DNA of 62,000 bases from Lingula anatina (Eukaryota > Brachiopoda > Lingulata > Lingulida > Lingulidae). A model generated the notes under the pieces. It did not search any database and was not told the origin of the DNA. It was given only the letters and a program-made list of their open reading frames with translations. Shown here in pieces: positions 1 through 13,445 of the stretch (position 1 is the stretch's first letter; each line of letters opens with the position of its first letter). Position numbers and translations under genes: made by a program. The DNA is taken from contig NW_019773981.1 of assembly GCF_001039355.2 (NCBI RefSeq), positions 359,595 through 421,594 of the forward strand, written 5' to 3'.

Positions 1-366
1 TAGTTACTATTGAACTTGAATAGGAAGTCATATACTGGCATTATAAATGTGACATTAAAATTGACCTTTGTCCTACTTTTCACCATAAACTGAACTTTGC
101 AAATTTTGCTTCCCTTTTATCTCCAAAACTGGCAGAGATAGGTCCATAGTTACTATTGAACTTGAATAGAAAGTCATATACTGGCAATCTAAATGTGACC
201 TTGAAATTGACCTTTGACCTACTTTTTATCATGAACTGAACTCTGCTAATTTCTTTCTCTTTTAACTTCAAACTTGACAGAGATAGGTCCATAGTTACTC
301 TTGAACTTGAATAGGAAGTCATATACTGGCAATTTACTGTGACCTTGAAATTGACCCTTGACCTAC
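1..366. repeat. Tandem satellite, about 146-bp unit, 2.5 copies
   Basis: The same unit begins near 1, 147 and 292. Each copy carries a TAGTTACTATTGAACTTGAA-like start, then AGTCATATACTGGCAA and a run of TGACCTT/TGACCTA words. Copies differ by scattered substitutions. The array is cut by the window edge, so the true copy number is unknown. It appears to lie in an intron upstream of the choline transporter exons. Open frames within it are products of the repeat and not genes. Confidence 0.85.
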
Positions 367-740
367 CTTACGAAGAACTTAAATTTGATTGTACCATATA
401 TATATTTTTGCAATAGTTTAAAAATTCTTGTTGATTGCATTTTTACAGCTTGTCAAGCACAAAACTGGTGGCTGTGTCCCTTATTTTGTGTATGTGGGGG
501 TCTATACGAATGCGCTTGCTCCAGCTGGTGGTACAATATTCGGAGGCGGTATCGCCTCTCTGATCCTCTAGTTATTTTATTTTAGCACAATGTCGATCAC
601 AACTACCTTGGTGCCTTTTTTTTTACCTTGGGCATGCTCACACTAACACTATGAGATGTATATGTATGATATGCCTAAAAAATAGCCATGTGGCCCTATT
701 TTCTATAATATTAAGATAATATTAATTTTTGTTAATTCAG

Positions 741-3700
741 GTGGTCTTTTCTTTGCCAAACCAATGAGGGACCAGAGATACCTGACCATGCTTGACCCCT
801 TTCAGCTTCTCTATGGGGACACGGTGACCGGAATGCTGTACATCACAGCTCTGTGTGGGGACATCTTCTGGTCATCCTCCATACTGGCCGCTCTTGGTGA
901 GACTGAGCTCGATCTTTTTTAGGGGGAGGTACCTGAAGAAAATAAGAATTGAAGCTGCTGCTTGACATAATGTTACAATGCCTAATGTTTATAGAATCAG
1001 AAGATGGTTCCTTATGCCTGGTTTCTACACCTTAATATATGTAATATATGTAATAATGATTGTATCCTTATTGTTATCCCTATTTTGTTTCAACATTGAC
1101 TGAAAAAATCTGGAAACTTCAAATTATTTAACACTTATTTAAGGTGATGTTGTTAACTTATAAAATGTTTAGTGGGGCAAACAATCATTAGTAGTTTTGT
1201 AAATAGAAAAGGAAATTATATTTTGACAGCAGATTACATTTCATTATATCTTATGAAAACCAATATGTTGTCCTGCTGTAACTGTCACTTAATTCATATT
1301 TGATGTTAAAATGTTGATGACATGGGCTTTACTGATCTTTACTTTTACCATCAGGAAGATCATAGCATTACAAATATGACTTCTTCTCTCCCATAATGCA
1401 ACTGTCAAATTTTATTTTAAGGCACCAGTCTAAGTGTCATTGTGGACCTGGATGTCACACTGTCAATCATAGTGTCAGCATGTGTCACTGTCACATACAC
1501 ACAGTTTGGCCAGATGTTAGCAGTGGCATATACAGACATAGTGCAACTTGTCTTCATTGTTGTCGCCATGGTGAGTTATACCTTATCATATGAATATTTT
1601 TGCAATTCATTCCTGGACTTGGTGTTAAGCCAAATTGATGAAGCGGTGTCCCCCTCTTAAACACTTCAGCAGGTGGAACTTCAGCAGGTGGAACCTTATT
1701 CTCAGTCTTGTTATGTAATCTGTGTAGATGTTCCATATTCTCATTAGACCAACTGAAATATCTGTTTATGATATGGTAAATCCAGGAATAGATTTCTTTG
1801 AAAATATTTATTTGAAGTATGACTGAATGACTTATCTATATTAAAGTTACTGAATTATTCGCTGTATAGTGTTTAACTGATGTAGTAGCTAAATTCTATG
1901 CTTTGGACGTTTGTTTGTTTGTGACAGACCACTGATTGAAATGACCAGTATACAGCTGTAATTGCCAGAATTAATACAGTTTCCCCCCTTTTGTTTAAAG
2001 TTTCTGTAAATTGTCTTATACAGGTGATTTCAGTGCCTTTTGCCCTGACCCATCCCTCTGTGGGCAGCATCGTGGAAACTGCCTCAGAGTGGGGAGGAGA
2101 ATTGGATGCCAGCCTGGGAGCTGCATGGGTGGATTTGTTCATCGCAATGGTAAGAAATTTCTAGGCTCTTGGAATACTGAATCATGGAAGTGAACTATAT
2201 TGGCAAAGAAAAAGAAATTTGTTGCTGGTATCTTTGATTTGATGAAGATGAGCTATTGTCCACATCAAAGAGGGACGTTGAGCTTGGGATAAAGTTTTAC
2301 AGTTTAACATTGTTTTTCATGAATACTATAGACCTGGAAAGATGAACTTACATCAGTCTACGAAAAAAAAAAAGTTGTATAGATATAAAAACAAATTAGT
2401 TGTGCAGGCCCAACTCAAGACTACTTTTAACTACATTGTGCCCCTTATTTTCTTCTAGACCTTGGGCAGCATCCCCTGGCAGTCGTACTTCCAGAGAGTG
2501 CTGTCAGTGAAAGGGTCTTCCGAGGCCCAGGTCCTCTCTGTTGTAGGAGGGGTGGCAGCACTGGTCATGGCTGTACCCCCCTTGCTACTGGGGGCGGTGG
2601 CTAGGTCTGCAGGTACTGTGAAATATGAACTGATGTTTGTATGTCATGATGGCTACGTCATCTGTTAAATATATTATTTTATCACATGAGTATATTTATC
2701 TGTCTGTCTGCCTGTTAATGAGATAACGCCTTTCTAATTGGGAGATGATTTACAGTTTGTAATCCATACCCAATTGAAAAAAAAAAACATCTGGAAATTA
2801 TAACTCCGTATATTGATTCTTACTTTTGGAAAGGGTTATATTATATGTTTTGTAATGTTTTGGAAAGCGAAAAAAAATCATCACATTAAAATGCCTGATT
2901 TAAATTAGATTTACAAACATTTTTAAACACACAAAAATGGCATCTGACAAATTGAGAGGAAAAAAAGTAGTCTCTTTTTTGTATTAACTGTTATTTTGTT
3001 TCCTTTATATCCATAGAGTGGAACACAACATTGATATCTGACTAGCAAGAGATGGGAAAGGCATTCTCATTTGTTTAAAAATTTTTGTTCTGTTTCCTTT
3101 CTATCCATAGAGTGGAATACAACAGACCTGGGTTCATCCCCCATGGACAGAAATGAATCCAGCTTGGTCCTTCCTTATGTCATCCATTACTTCACTCCAC
3201 CAGCTGTAGCAGTTATTGGTAATTGAACTATTTATATTATATATCACCTTATGAATAACTTTTTATCTTAGAATTTAAAATCAAACTGTGGTGGACTTGC
3301 ATCCAATGTGATTTAAATTTCATCAAGGTTTAGTAAGGGCAAGGCGACACACATCTCATTTAACCTGGAGTTCAGTAAATAAGTTGGATTATATATTAAT
3401 TTCTGTACATTGCAGTGCACATGTTCCACATCCCTATATATCATCATTTTATCTCCCTATCTTCCAGCCCTGGGTGGTGTCTCGGCTGCAGTAATGAGCT
3501 CTGCAGACAGCTCAGTCCTGGGCTCCAGTTCAATGTTCACACACAACATTTACAATAAAGTATTCAGAAAGAAGGTAAGTGGAGGGCAGTATGGAATTGC
3601 TATACGGATTATGTTATATTGATCATATTATGCAATTTATCTTCATCATAGTATCTAATACAGTCACCCAAACAAAATTAAAACAAAAACAAAACCAACC

Positions 3701-4544
3701 AGATGGCTTTACTGGTACATTGTCTTTTTAAATACTAGTGCTAATGCATGAATTTTAGTGCTGGTTGTACAGGAGGTACAAGTAGTGCTTTTCCTTTGCT
3801 TCAGAGTCATACAGAAAATAACCATCATTAAAAAGCCTCTTAGAAGACTTAATCTTATTGTAACAGTTGTTTTCTTTCTTCTTATTAATATTAGAACTGA
3901 GTTGGGCATCTTTGGTACTAAATTTTAAGGTAATGTTTTTATTTTTTGTTTATCAGGCATCAGAGGCAGAGCTTCTGTGGGTTCAGCGAATCACAGTGGT
4001 AGGTGTGGGTGTCATAGCAACCACCATGGCCATATTTGTCCACACAGTATACTTCCTGTTCATCCTGGCGGCAGACATCGTCTTTGTGATCATCTTACCT
4101 CAGCTGATATGCGTGGTATATCTTAAAAAGCACACAAACACATATGGAGCCATAGTTGGTTATATAGTCGGACTTTTACTAAGACTTGGGGCAGGAGAGA
4201 GCTTCATACATTTGCCGGTGTTTATAAAATATCCATTTTACAGCGAAACCAGCGGGCAGCTGTTTCCTTTTAGAACTTTTGCCATGCTAGTCTCTTTGCT
4301 GACAGTTGTGGTTGTTTCTTGCCTCGCCAAAGCTGCGTTTTCAAAACATGTTGTGTCTGAAAAATTGGATATTTTTCGCTGCTTTGCTGACAGGAAGAAT
4401 GTTGAAAATAGTACCAGTTTGAAAAGAAACAGAGCTGAAGACGAGCCTCGGTGGAGAGATCCATCGGCAGGTGTCAGCAGAGAGGAGTTGATCCAAGACA
4501 GACCCAATTACGACTCTTACGAGATGGAATCAAGTCACCTGTAA
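741..4544 (+). CDS. SLC5A7: High-affinity choline transporter, SLC5A7/CHT1 family (3' seven exons)
   Basis: This is a sodium-coupled choline uptake carrier of the SLC5 family, a plasma-membrane protein that supplies choline for acetylcholine synthesis in cholinergic cells. Exons with GT-AG borders and matching phases are 741-896, 1422-1570, 2024-2149, 2459-2612, 3111-3218, 3468-3574 and 3957-4544 (TAA stop at 4542). They encode about 462 residues; human CHT1 has 580, so the N-terminal part lies before the window. CHT1 signatures are [66 protein letters not shown] and LPQLICV. Several hydrophobic membrane segments are visible and the tail is hydrophilic. The tail is diverged and shorter than in human. 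AATAAA words at 5232 and 5338 are candidate poly(A) signals. The family is certain; a CHT-like paralogue instead of the strict orthologue remains possible. Confidence 0.93.
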
Positions 4545-6896
4545 AAGTTTACAGTTTTTTATCCATTGGTGCTATTTTGAGTAAAGTTATTAAAGGGTTT
4601 TTTTTTATTATAATATGTAATAATTTTATAGGATTTATGTTATTGCTTTCATGCAATCAAATCTTGAAACATGTACCATTTACATATTTTCCTTGCAGTC
4701 TTAATTATGCATTGAACCTTGCATTTCAAAATCATGCCAAACATCAATGTTTATTATGCCAGGTAAATTATTAGTGAAGGCTTCCATTAATGATACAATT
4801 TTGTATGTGTCATTGATTATAGTGAAAACATTTTATGTGTTTGTTTCCCAAAACATTCCGAAGCATTCTATTTACTGTTTTTATTATTGAGGAATATTTA
4901 AAATGCTTCATTTTCTTATAAACATCAGCATATCAGTGTGTGGAAACTGGCTCTTTAACAATGATGGTTAACTTTGTAATATCTGATGATGAATTTTCAT
5001 ACAAGTTAAAGCACAGGTAAAATGGTCTTAATCTTTTTCCATTCATTTAATTCCAATTATTCATTTTCTTACACAGATAAAACTAATATAATTTCTGTAT
5101 TAAGATGACAAAATGATATCAGAGCTATATCTAGGAATTTGTTCTTCCTCAAACAAAATATTATCCAGATAATTTTTGAAGCATTGCAGTGGAAGTTTTT
5201 CTTGTTTTTCTTCTTCTATTATAATTATAATAATAAAAATATTATTATTACTAATTTATTATTATTATTATTATTATTATTTGCTTTTCCTGTACAACTT
5301 CAAATTACCAGATGTGAACGACGGATGAAAACTGATTAATAAAAGACTACAAGACTTTCTGTTAACAAACCTTTTACATTTAACTTTGTCAAATGTAAGC
5401 AATCAGTAAATTAAAGATAATGTAACATTTTACATGGAGAGTTAATAACACAAAAACAAACAAAAAAAAAAAAAACTTTAACCATTTACGATACACTTGA
5501 TGTGTAGCAAAAACATTTTGCATGGCTTCAGTGAAGAATGGTGCGTATTGCTTTTTATACTGTCGTCATGTTGAACTGGTGCGTAAGGTATAGACTATGA
5601 CATGAAAACTCAAATCGTGTATAAATGGTGATAACGTCGTAATTTGCCTTTGCGTAGAAATGACGCCACAATGTAAACTTTGATCTAAAAATTGAATAAC
5701 AATTATGCGTATTACGGAATGACATCCGCATCACAGAAATGCCTGTCACTGATAATATGACGAGTACAGTGGACCTTTTCATGTACAAGTCTATGATTGA
5801 TAGTTATATATATATACATCACAGTTGCATTTCTCGGAGGGATCGGAATTCCACATTTTAATCTCAATAATTTCTCTTACACTGTCTAGAGCATTTTCAC
5901 CCTGAGCTCAAAATTTTCATCGAATCTTAACCCGACAACGGCTTGAATTCTCTACACTGACACAGATATGTGTTTCTTTCTCTCTGGTGAGTCTTGCTAT
6001 TCGAAATGCTCTAGTGAAACTCTGCACGAGTTTTTTTTTATTTTTTAATGAGGTTCTATAGCACACAGGGTTGGAAGACTTAAATTTTGCGCTTCTCACA
6101 CAATTCGAGCAACGGCAAAAAAGTCGTTATCAAGACAGTGATAATCTCGTCCTGGCTTTGGCTTGATAGAGTCACGATTATATCATAAAACAAAACCCAT
6201 GGCAACATACATGCTTACGAGGGATGATTGCAAATGAGGTGTATATCTCCCTTTATCCCCAAAGAAGCGTCTCCTGCAATTCGATACATCCCACAGAACC
6301 TCTTCTATACTAAAAGAGATGATTCTGTATTCTAGTTTGAACAAATGGCAACGAAACTACTAGCATGGCGTACAATGTGTGTGCGTAAAGTGAGTGGGGT
6401 ATATAAGTAATAAAGTTGGCACGGTGAATAATGGAACGATGGCATACTATATAGAGGACGGACCGATTTCCGGGAAGTATCACAGTTCGAAACTAATTCA
6501 CATATTGACAATGCATGTTTTCCGGGGAAAACTGACTACCGCGGAAATCAATTGCCATGGCATCTGTTTTTGTGACAATAACTGACAAGGACACGGGGGC
6601 GTGGTCTTTGTGCTGCACAGCGGGGAGAATCCATATTGGGCAATATGTCTTCACACTGGTCGAAAGCCGGCTGACACATTTTTGTTAAATTTCTCTGTTG
6701 GTTTGTGGCATTCACACATATCAGCCTATGCGTATTGTAAGCATTTTTGGCTTTGGGTTATCATCGTTTTCAGTGTACTGGTATTGCCAGTATACGTACA
6801 CGCAGTCGATTCTTCTTCCGACTGTACGTTTTGTTTTATCTCAGCCCTTTTCCATCCATTAAACACCCGTAAGTTAGCTGAGAATTAAAACTAGAT
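4545..6896. other. 3' UTR and convergent intergenic spacer
   Basis: This interval lies between the stop codon of the choline transporter (+) and the stop codon of the minus-strand gene at 6897, so both 3' UTRs should lie here. It contains an (ATT)n run at about 5257-5281, AATAAA words at 5232 and 5338, and a TTTATT word inside a T-rich run near 6038, which could serve the minus-strand gene. I see no coding sequence; the short open frames have no protein-like composition. Confidence 0.5.
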
Positions 6897-9800
6897 TCAT
6901 GTGTCAGTGATCGCCGATCTACCGACAGAACTGGCCGACGTAGCAGTCCGCTTTGGCGACGACAATGCCACGGTTGTGTCATTCTTGCTAGCTGTCTGTA
7001 TTCCCGCACTGTGGCGCTTTACTCTGCTAGACTCGAACCCTGCCGGAAAGGACGAGTCAAGTTTTTGTGAATTTGCAGCTCGCCGATGTTGTCTTGCGCC
7101 ACCACTTGTAGCTGAGGAGGGATGAATCTTATAATTTTGAGAGAATTTCACCTTGGGCTCTCGATCAGTTGGTAACTGTGTGATAAAAGTCGTTGAGTAA
7201 TCCGCGGCGCCGTCATCATCCAGAGCCGCATTGGCGGCGGCAATTTTCTCAATAATTTCCTTCTTACTCCTGCCATCACCCTTCTTCTTCTTGGTGTGCA
7301 TTTTATACGGATCCTTCTTATTTTTGAGTTTAGCCATCTCCTCCGCTTCCTTTTTAAGGTCCTCGAGGCGAGATTGGGGTCGGTGAAAAACCCAACCTTT
7401 CTGTAAGTCCACTCTTTCGTCTTGGCTTAATCTAGCACTGGGCGGGACAGTACTAATAAATTTAGTCTGATCTATGTCTCCTAAAGCCTCCTCCCATATA
7501 TTGGTCTTTTTCTTACTGCGCACCGTAAAGGCGTCTATTGTCGGGAGGTTGGAAGGCGTCTTAATACGCGAGCGGATAGGTCGCATGTAACCTGGCTCTT
7601 TCTTTGGATAGTCCTCGTCTATTGCCTGTGAAATCAGAGAATGAAAGAATTTAGTTATTATGCCATCTCTAATAAGAAGTGAATTAAAAATATTTGTTAT
7701 GATAGTAAGTTCCTCGATCAAGAAACGTGTGACGCAAATGTTTCCGAAACGCATACTTGGAATAAGACCCAGACAGAAAAAAAATTAATAAAACTGATTT
7801 CAGAATTATTAAGTAAATATATAGTTCCTTTTGTATTTGTAACATTAAATATTCTAGTAAGTTGAAGAATAATAAATTTAAAATGGGCTGATATATTACG
7901 TCACGCGTTGAATGTTTTCCCATTTACGCCCCTGTGCTGTCAAGCATCTTAAACAAGTAATGCCGCATTGGGTTGCGTCGAGCAAATGAAACTGTTTGTA
8001 AATATTTGTATTATATGAACGCCAGAAGGCAGATTTTTGTATCGCTTCCACTTAACGTCTATTCACACACTTAATCATATATTTTCGTATTTGTACATCC
8101 TTCTGATTAAGTGTTGGTTTAAAGGTGAATACCACGTATGTAGCATATATTAAAACTAGTTTAAAACCAAATAACCAACTAGCTGGCAAGCTTTTCTCTT
8201 TCAGCACTTTTAAAAGTCACAAATAAATAGTCCTAGGTTTTTGAAATACTCTCTCCAGTGACAAGATTGTATCAAATGGTTTATGAAGTACCAACGGTCG
8301 ATAAAACAAACTGTTTGTCTTGTTCGACCTTCTTTATGTCGTAAGAGCTAAGTGGGGGAGGGTACACACCGTTATGATTACCTAAAACTTCAATAGTCTG
8401 TAACAGGGTGCCATAACCGAGGTGCTCAAGCAAGACGACCCCCATTGGCATTCAGGAGAAGAGGTTGCATTTCGCTTAATTTCTTGGGATAGTGTCATAT
8501 TTATATAACTCTTATAACATTCGCACTAGAGCAATAGCAAGATATGTGTGTTGGGGGGGGGGGGGGGAGTAAATCTCTTTAAAAGAACTTCGGTGTGCTC
8601 CCTTTTTCTTGTAATACACAGTCTATTTCAAGTTTTTGTTTTAGTACTTACTAATAAGGCAAATGTACTGACACTTAAGATGTGTAGGCCCCTATTTCGA
8701 TCGAATCTTGGCGTTACATCCATATAAATATATATGCGTGCTGGATTCTCGTTCTTTTCCTGAGTGTTGAAAGTTTCATCAACGAGAGAAACTAACACCT
8801 GGAGAGTTGTAAAATATTAATATTTCCTCCTGAATATTTACTTGTCAAGCACACGCAAACACGCCGATACAAAGAAAAGACTGATCAATAACCCTTGAAT
8901 ATTGGTCCTTGATGATGACATGATCTTAAAAGCCAAATTCCCTCACGCGAAAAATGCCTCTTGTCATTAATTATATAAGGCAATGATTGTCTAGCTGTGA
9001 ATTATGTATATATACACGGTGGCTGTAAAGCTATTGCAATCGCTCCTTAAACCAATATGACTTCAAACAGCTGATTTCAGAAAACATTGCCTGAAAATGT
9101 TCTGCAAACATTAATTTATGGCACATTCGGGGTATGCTGTGTGGTATTTACTGTTAAAGCACACCGCTAAGAATTGTAGGGATTTGAGCCTTTCTTGTCC
9201 AGCCGCCTGCCCCCTTTTTCACCTTGGTTTTTTTAGCGACGAGGTGAACCGTTACTTTTAAAAACAACAATTTAAGGCTTGTTCTTGATTGCGATCACCC
9301 TAGAAATACCTCGTACAAACTGAAGATTTGCAGAAACTGAACCCGTTGACGATAGACAAGATTCGTTACAGCGGAAGTGTTGTCTCAATCATTAAAAAAG
9401 GAAAGAAAAAACCCTCTGCACTCTGCACCCATGTACTAGTAAATGGATCAAAGTTTTGAACAGTGTATTATTCCGGTACTAGCATATCGATTGTTACATT
9501 GGAAAGGACGTGTCATATTGCACTCCTGTCACAAGCAAACAAAATGTATGTAAAAAAGTGCGCTCAATACTGGTAGTACCAGTATCTGGAATCCTTTTAT
9601 AACAAAATGTGTCAGAAACAAAGCACATAAGGACAGGGTCGTATTACTTATTGGGTACAAAAGTCGAAAGTTTGCGTGTAAGGTTTTCAAACACGCCCCC
9701 TCAATGCCATAGTAACGTGCGTGAAGTCCGTTGATAATTTTCTGAATAACCCTAATGGGAGACGTTACTAAAATAAGGCTGATTAAGCAAGTTTTAACCC

Positions 9801-10329
9801 CCTCTTGTTGACTGGAAACCTATATATGTAACTATGATCATAAATGTACAGCTACGTCTATGCCAGTGATCATAGAACGGCTTCAAGGAACTGAGTCGTT
9901 CTTTAAAAAATTGAAGCTTTTTTTCAGATAGAATGAAAATGTACAATATTCTTTCGGGTGCAAGATAGTTGTTTTTGTTTTAAAAACTAGTGAACAAGGT
10001 CAACAGTTTTAGAAGAGAAAGGATAATGTCATTTGGAAACCCACCTGTTCGTAGTGCATCCACGCCTCTGGACTCGGGGGTCTCTCGACTATGATGGTGG
10101 GCTCGAAGTTGTACAACATTTGCGACTGCAAAAACCTCTTCTTTTCCTGCTCAAAATGCATTTGTTTTCTCCGGATTTGAGCCTCGATTTTCTTCCTCTC
10201 CTTGTCGTGAAGTCGGTCTTCATGGGTGTTGGTTTTGAGAACGCAGAGGCCCACTTTCGAGTCCATCATGTAGCGAGCTGTGTTCATCGCCCGCTCCCGT
10301 TCAATCAAACCCTGTCGTGATGTCAACAT
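6897..10329 (-). CDS. Unrecognised charged 337-aa protein, two coding exons
   Basis: Exon 1 is 10329-10045 (ATG at 10329, 95 codons) and exon 2 is 7625-6897 (242 codons plus TGA). The donor reads CAG|gtggg and the acceptor ttcacag|GCA, both phase 0, separated by a 2.4-kb intron. The protein is highly charged. Residues about 36-70 form a likely helical Lys/Glu/Arg-rich stretch (DRLHDKERKKIEAQ, EQEKKRFLQ), followed by a proline-rich ERPPSPEAW. Exon 2 starts with DEDYPKKEPGYMRPIRSR, has a second basic helical block (EDLKKEAEEMAKLKNKK), and ends in a Ser/Thr/Ala-rich basic tail. There is no signal peptide and no membrane segment. I do not recognise the family; a cytosolic or cytoskeletal protein fits the composition, but that is inference. 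Composition and clean splice phases make it very likely real. A further small exon in the intron cannot be excluded. Confidence 0.72.
7626..10044 (-). other. Intron of the unrecognised minus-strand gene
   Basis: This is the 2.4-kb interval between the two coding exons. It includes a poly-G run near 8553-8568 and AT-rich unique sequence. No open frame here joins the flanking exons in phase, and I see no repeat with clear ends. Confidence 0.5.
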
Positions 10330-11902
10330 TGTGGCTGGTCGGTGTTGAGCAAATTAGCCGAGGGTGTGAAAGGGGGTGGTCACATTTACTGATTTTGAGT
10401 TTTCAAATAATAAAAGTAATAATTGAAGAGCTTGTGCTTTCTCTGTTAAGTTATTGTATATTCCTCGTCTGTGCCGTTCATCTGGGTAGGTGTATCCGGA
10501 TGTATCTGTTTTTATAGAAGTTGTATTGAAATAACTGGATTATTGTCTTTTTCTCTGATTAAGTCGACGTGGTGAACATAAGACGAAGACAATCTAGTGC
10601 CCTAATCATCTTGTGTGTAACGGCGTCGTAAGTTCAGCCTGAAAAAAAAAATTAAAATTAAAAACTGGTTATTCAGTGCATGTACACTAGTGGAGAATAG
10701 GACTCTGAAAATCATGTGTTCAGTTGCAGATTTGAGAGCTGCGGGTTCGATTTCACAGAAAATATTTAAAAGTATAATTCTTCAATCAAGAGAAAAGGGG
10801 AATAAGTCAGCGGCGTTGACGCTTTCTACTCTCTATTCTCTCTCTCTCTCTCTCGCCAGGCACAATAACAGGATGCCGAGATTCCAAAGACATCAGTCCT
10901 ATTATAAGTTATCAGGCAGTTTTCATCTGCTCTGTGTTTCACCCTGTCAGCCCTCACCAGACCCACATGTTGACTCAGAGATCGATGTCGTCCATCTTTC
11001 ATGTAACTGTCAACAAAATCAACCCATGTCACACTGAACGGTGTTGGTTCACGGACAATGTCAATAGTTGTATTGTACCCTGTTCCTTAACAATGGAGGC
11101 CACACCGAATCAGACGTGCTGGCGCTTTGTCTTGCTGGATTTAGATAAAATTGAAGAGAGCTCACAGGGATTTATGTGCACCATCCTTTTGCGTTTGAAC
11201 ATTTTGTAGTTACTAGTCTTTAAGAATGGTATCGGTTCCTTTTTTTAATGTTTTTATTTTCATGGTGAAGCGTAAAACCTCCTAAAATGATGTTGTCAAC
11301 AGGGAGTGTGAACTCTGGTGTAACCTTACTGAAACAAACAGTGCTTCTTCTATCTAATTGCAAATCTAAGATCCAGCATTTTCTTTTATCTACATTTTCC
11401 TCCCAGATTTTTTCTTTTTTTTTCTTTTCTTTTTTCCCCGCTTACTTATCATACAGATATACAAATATATAGGATCTGCATCAAGATATCTCAGTAGAAA
11501 GCATGAAATATTATTGAGAAAAAAAGATACTCGTATAGAAATATTTATCTATATCATTGCCTGGGGACAGAAAATCATTTAATCAAGTCACTCATGAATC
11601 TAAAATCAGAAAAAAATATTGTAAAATCTTAGCGGAGGTTATGACGGATGTATTTGTTGCGATAGCTGAGATGCTCGACTTTCTACTTTGTTAATTTATC
11701 ATTTAGAATATTACTTACACCCCTGGAGAAGGCCAGATATTCAAACATTTTAATGAACAAAGTTTATCTTATCTCTTTATGAAATCCTCTTAAAAGTTGT
11801 CTGATAAAGGAAATGTAACACCGGGTTATCATTCGTCAAAATTGTCGTCATGTCTGATATTAACCAGTGTGTTTAGTATGAGTGAGAATGGGCACTGCAC
11901 TT

Positions 11903-11905
<3 letters not shown>

Positions 11906-11937
<32 letters not shown>

Positions 11938-11955
11938 GAGAGAGAGAGAGAGAGA
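11906..11955. repeat. (AG)n microsatellite
   Basis: About 25 AG units with one interrupting T. Similar AG/CT tracts recur through the window. Confidence 0.95.
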
Positions 11956-13061
11956 TGGGTGCTAGAATTGAAAAAGGCGAAAAAAAATGAAGTAAGGCTT
12001 CAAATTGAATGAATGCAATCATGGTCTTAAAATGAAGAAATTGTATGTCTGAAATGGAGCCGATATCCCTAAAAGGCCTTCACCATAAGGCAAATAAACT
12101 CCATGCCCACACGGCTTGAGGCATGGAATATTAGCCTTTATATACCAGAGAATAAATACTAGTTACAACAAAGGGAATGTCGTTTGATTATATCACAAGA
12201 CGTTAAGTGCTCAAACTCGGGTCCCTTAACCCATTCTTCGATTTCCTATTTAATTATATCGAAGATCGATCGGCATGTTTAAGTTCATTGTTGTTGATTT
12301 TTTTGAGGCGTGAAAAAGTTTGACAATGTGAGATGGAGTCAGTTTTGATTTTAGACGTCATCGTTGTTCTTGGATAGCAGTCAAAATTTAATGTTAACTT
12401 TGCATAAATTACCGTTCATCTTCAGAAGAGAGACGTCACTGGTGCGCGAAATACGCCATGAATCTTTACTACTTTATTGCCATACTTTTACTGTTTCATC
12501 TTATGCTTTGGAATTTATTCACTCATAAAACTGTCGATAGTCAAGGGCGTTGCCAAGATCAATTTTTTTTTTATTTTCGTTTCCTGAATGAAATCACTTG
12601 TCTCCTTGCGGGAGCTGACTATTCGATGTTTAATTTTTTATCTTTCCAATTTTCGTGACATAAAGTACTATCTCAAAACTGATACAGTTTCTGCAAAGTA
12701 TATTTAGTTTATCATTCCTTTAACGAAAATTCGGGCGAAAGTACGCTCTCTTTTCAGTTGTTTGGCGGTTCGATGTGCATCTATAACAACTGACATATTT
12801 GACGTTTTCAAGGTCAGAGAATGAAGATGAAGCAAACAGAATATAGCCTGCCTCTAAATATAATCCCACTTACCTTCGAGGATCTAATCGGGTATGTTCG
12901 GTTTAAACCTTTAAAAGTGCTCAGTTTGGTTAAATGCATGCTTCCATGCCACATTTTTCAAAAGTGGAATAATCAATTTGTAACCCACAAAATCGATCGT
13001 TCATATGTACAGTTTGTTTTTGATTCTGTGCTTGAATCTTCAAGACGAGACAGTTGGGCCC

Positions 13062-13445
13062 NNNNNNNNNNNNNNNNNNNNNNNNNNNNNNNNNNNNNNN
13101 NNNNNNNNNNNNNNNNNNNNNNNNNNNNNNNNNNNNNNNNNNNNNNNNNNNNNNNNNNNNNNNNNNNNNNNNNNNNNNNNNNNNNNNNNNNNNNNNNNNN
13201 NNNNNNNNNNNNNNNNNNNNNNNNNNNNNNNNNNNNNNNNNNNNNNNNNNNNNNNNNNNNNNNNNNNNNNNNNNNNNNNNNNNNNNNNNNNNNNNNNNNN
13301 NNNNNNNNNNNNNNNNNNNNNNNNNNNNNNNNNNNNNNNNNNNNNNNNNNNNNNNNNNNNNNNNNNNNNNNNNNNNNNNNNNNNNNNNNNNNNNNNNNNN
13401 NNNNNNNNNNNNNNNNNNNNNNNNNNNNNNNNNNNNNNNNNNNNN
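13062..13445. other. Assembly gap (384 N)
   Basis: A run of 384 Ns immediately followed by a 15-base poly-A. The gap is a scaffold join of estimated or unknown true size, so anything spanning it is unreliable. Confidence 0.99.

Noticed and set aside
440-582. Candidate choline transporter exon upstream of 741 after a good acceptor at 439
   Set aside because: One frame gives a Gly-rich stretch ending SLIL, faintly like the residues expected before GGLFFAKP. It ends in a stop with no phase-compatible GT donor, and the rest does not match the conserved family sequence.
10690-10757. tRNA-like string with CTCTGAAAATC and GGGTTCGATTTC
   Set aside because: It resembles anticodon-loop and B-box words, but stems do not close and the spacing is wrong. 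At most it is a very old tRNA-derived repeat.
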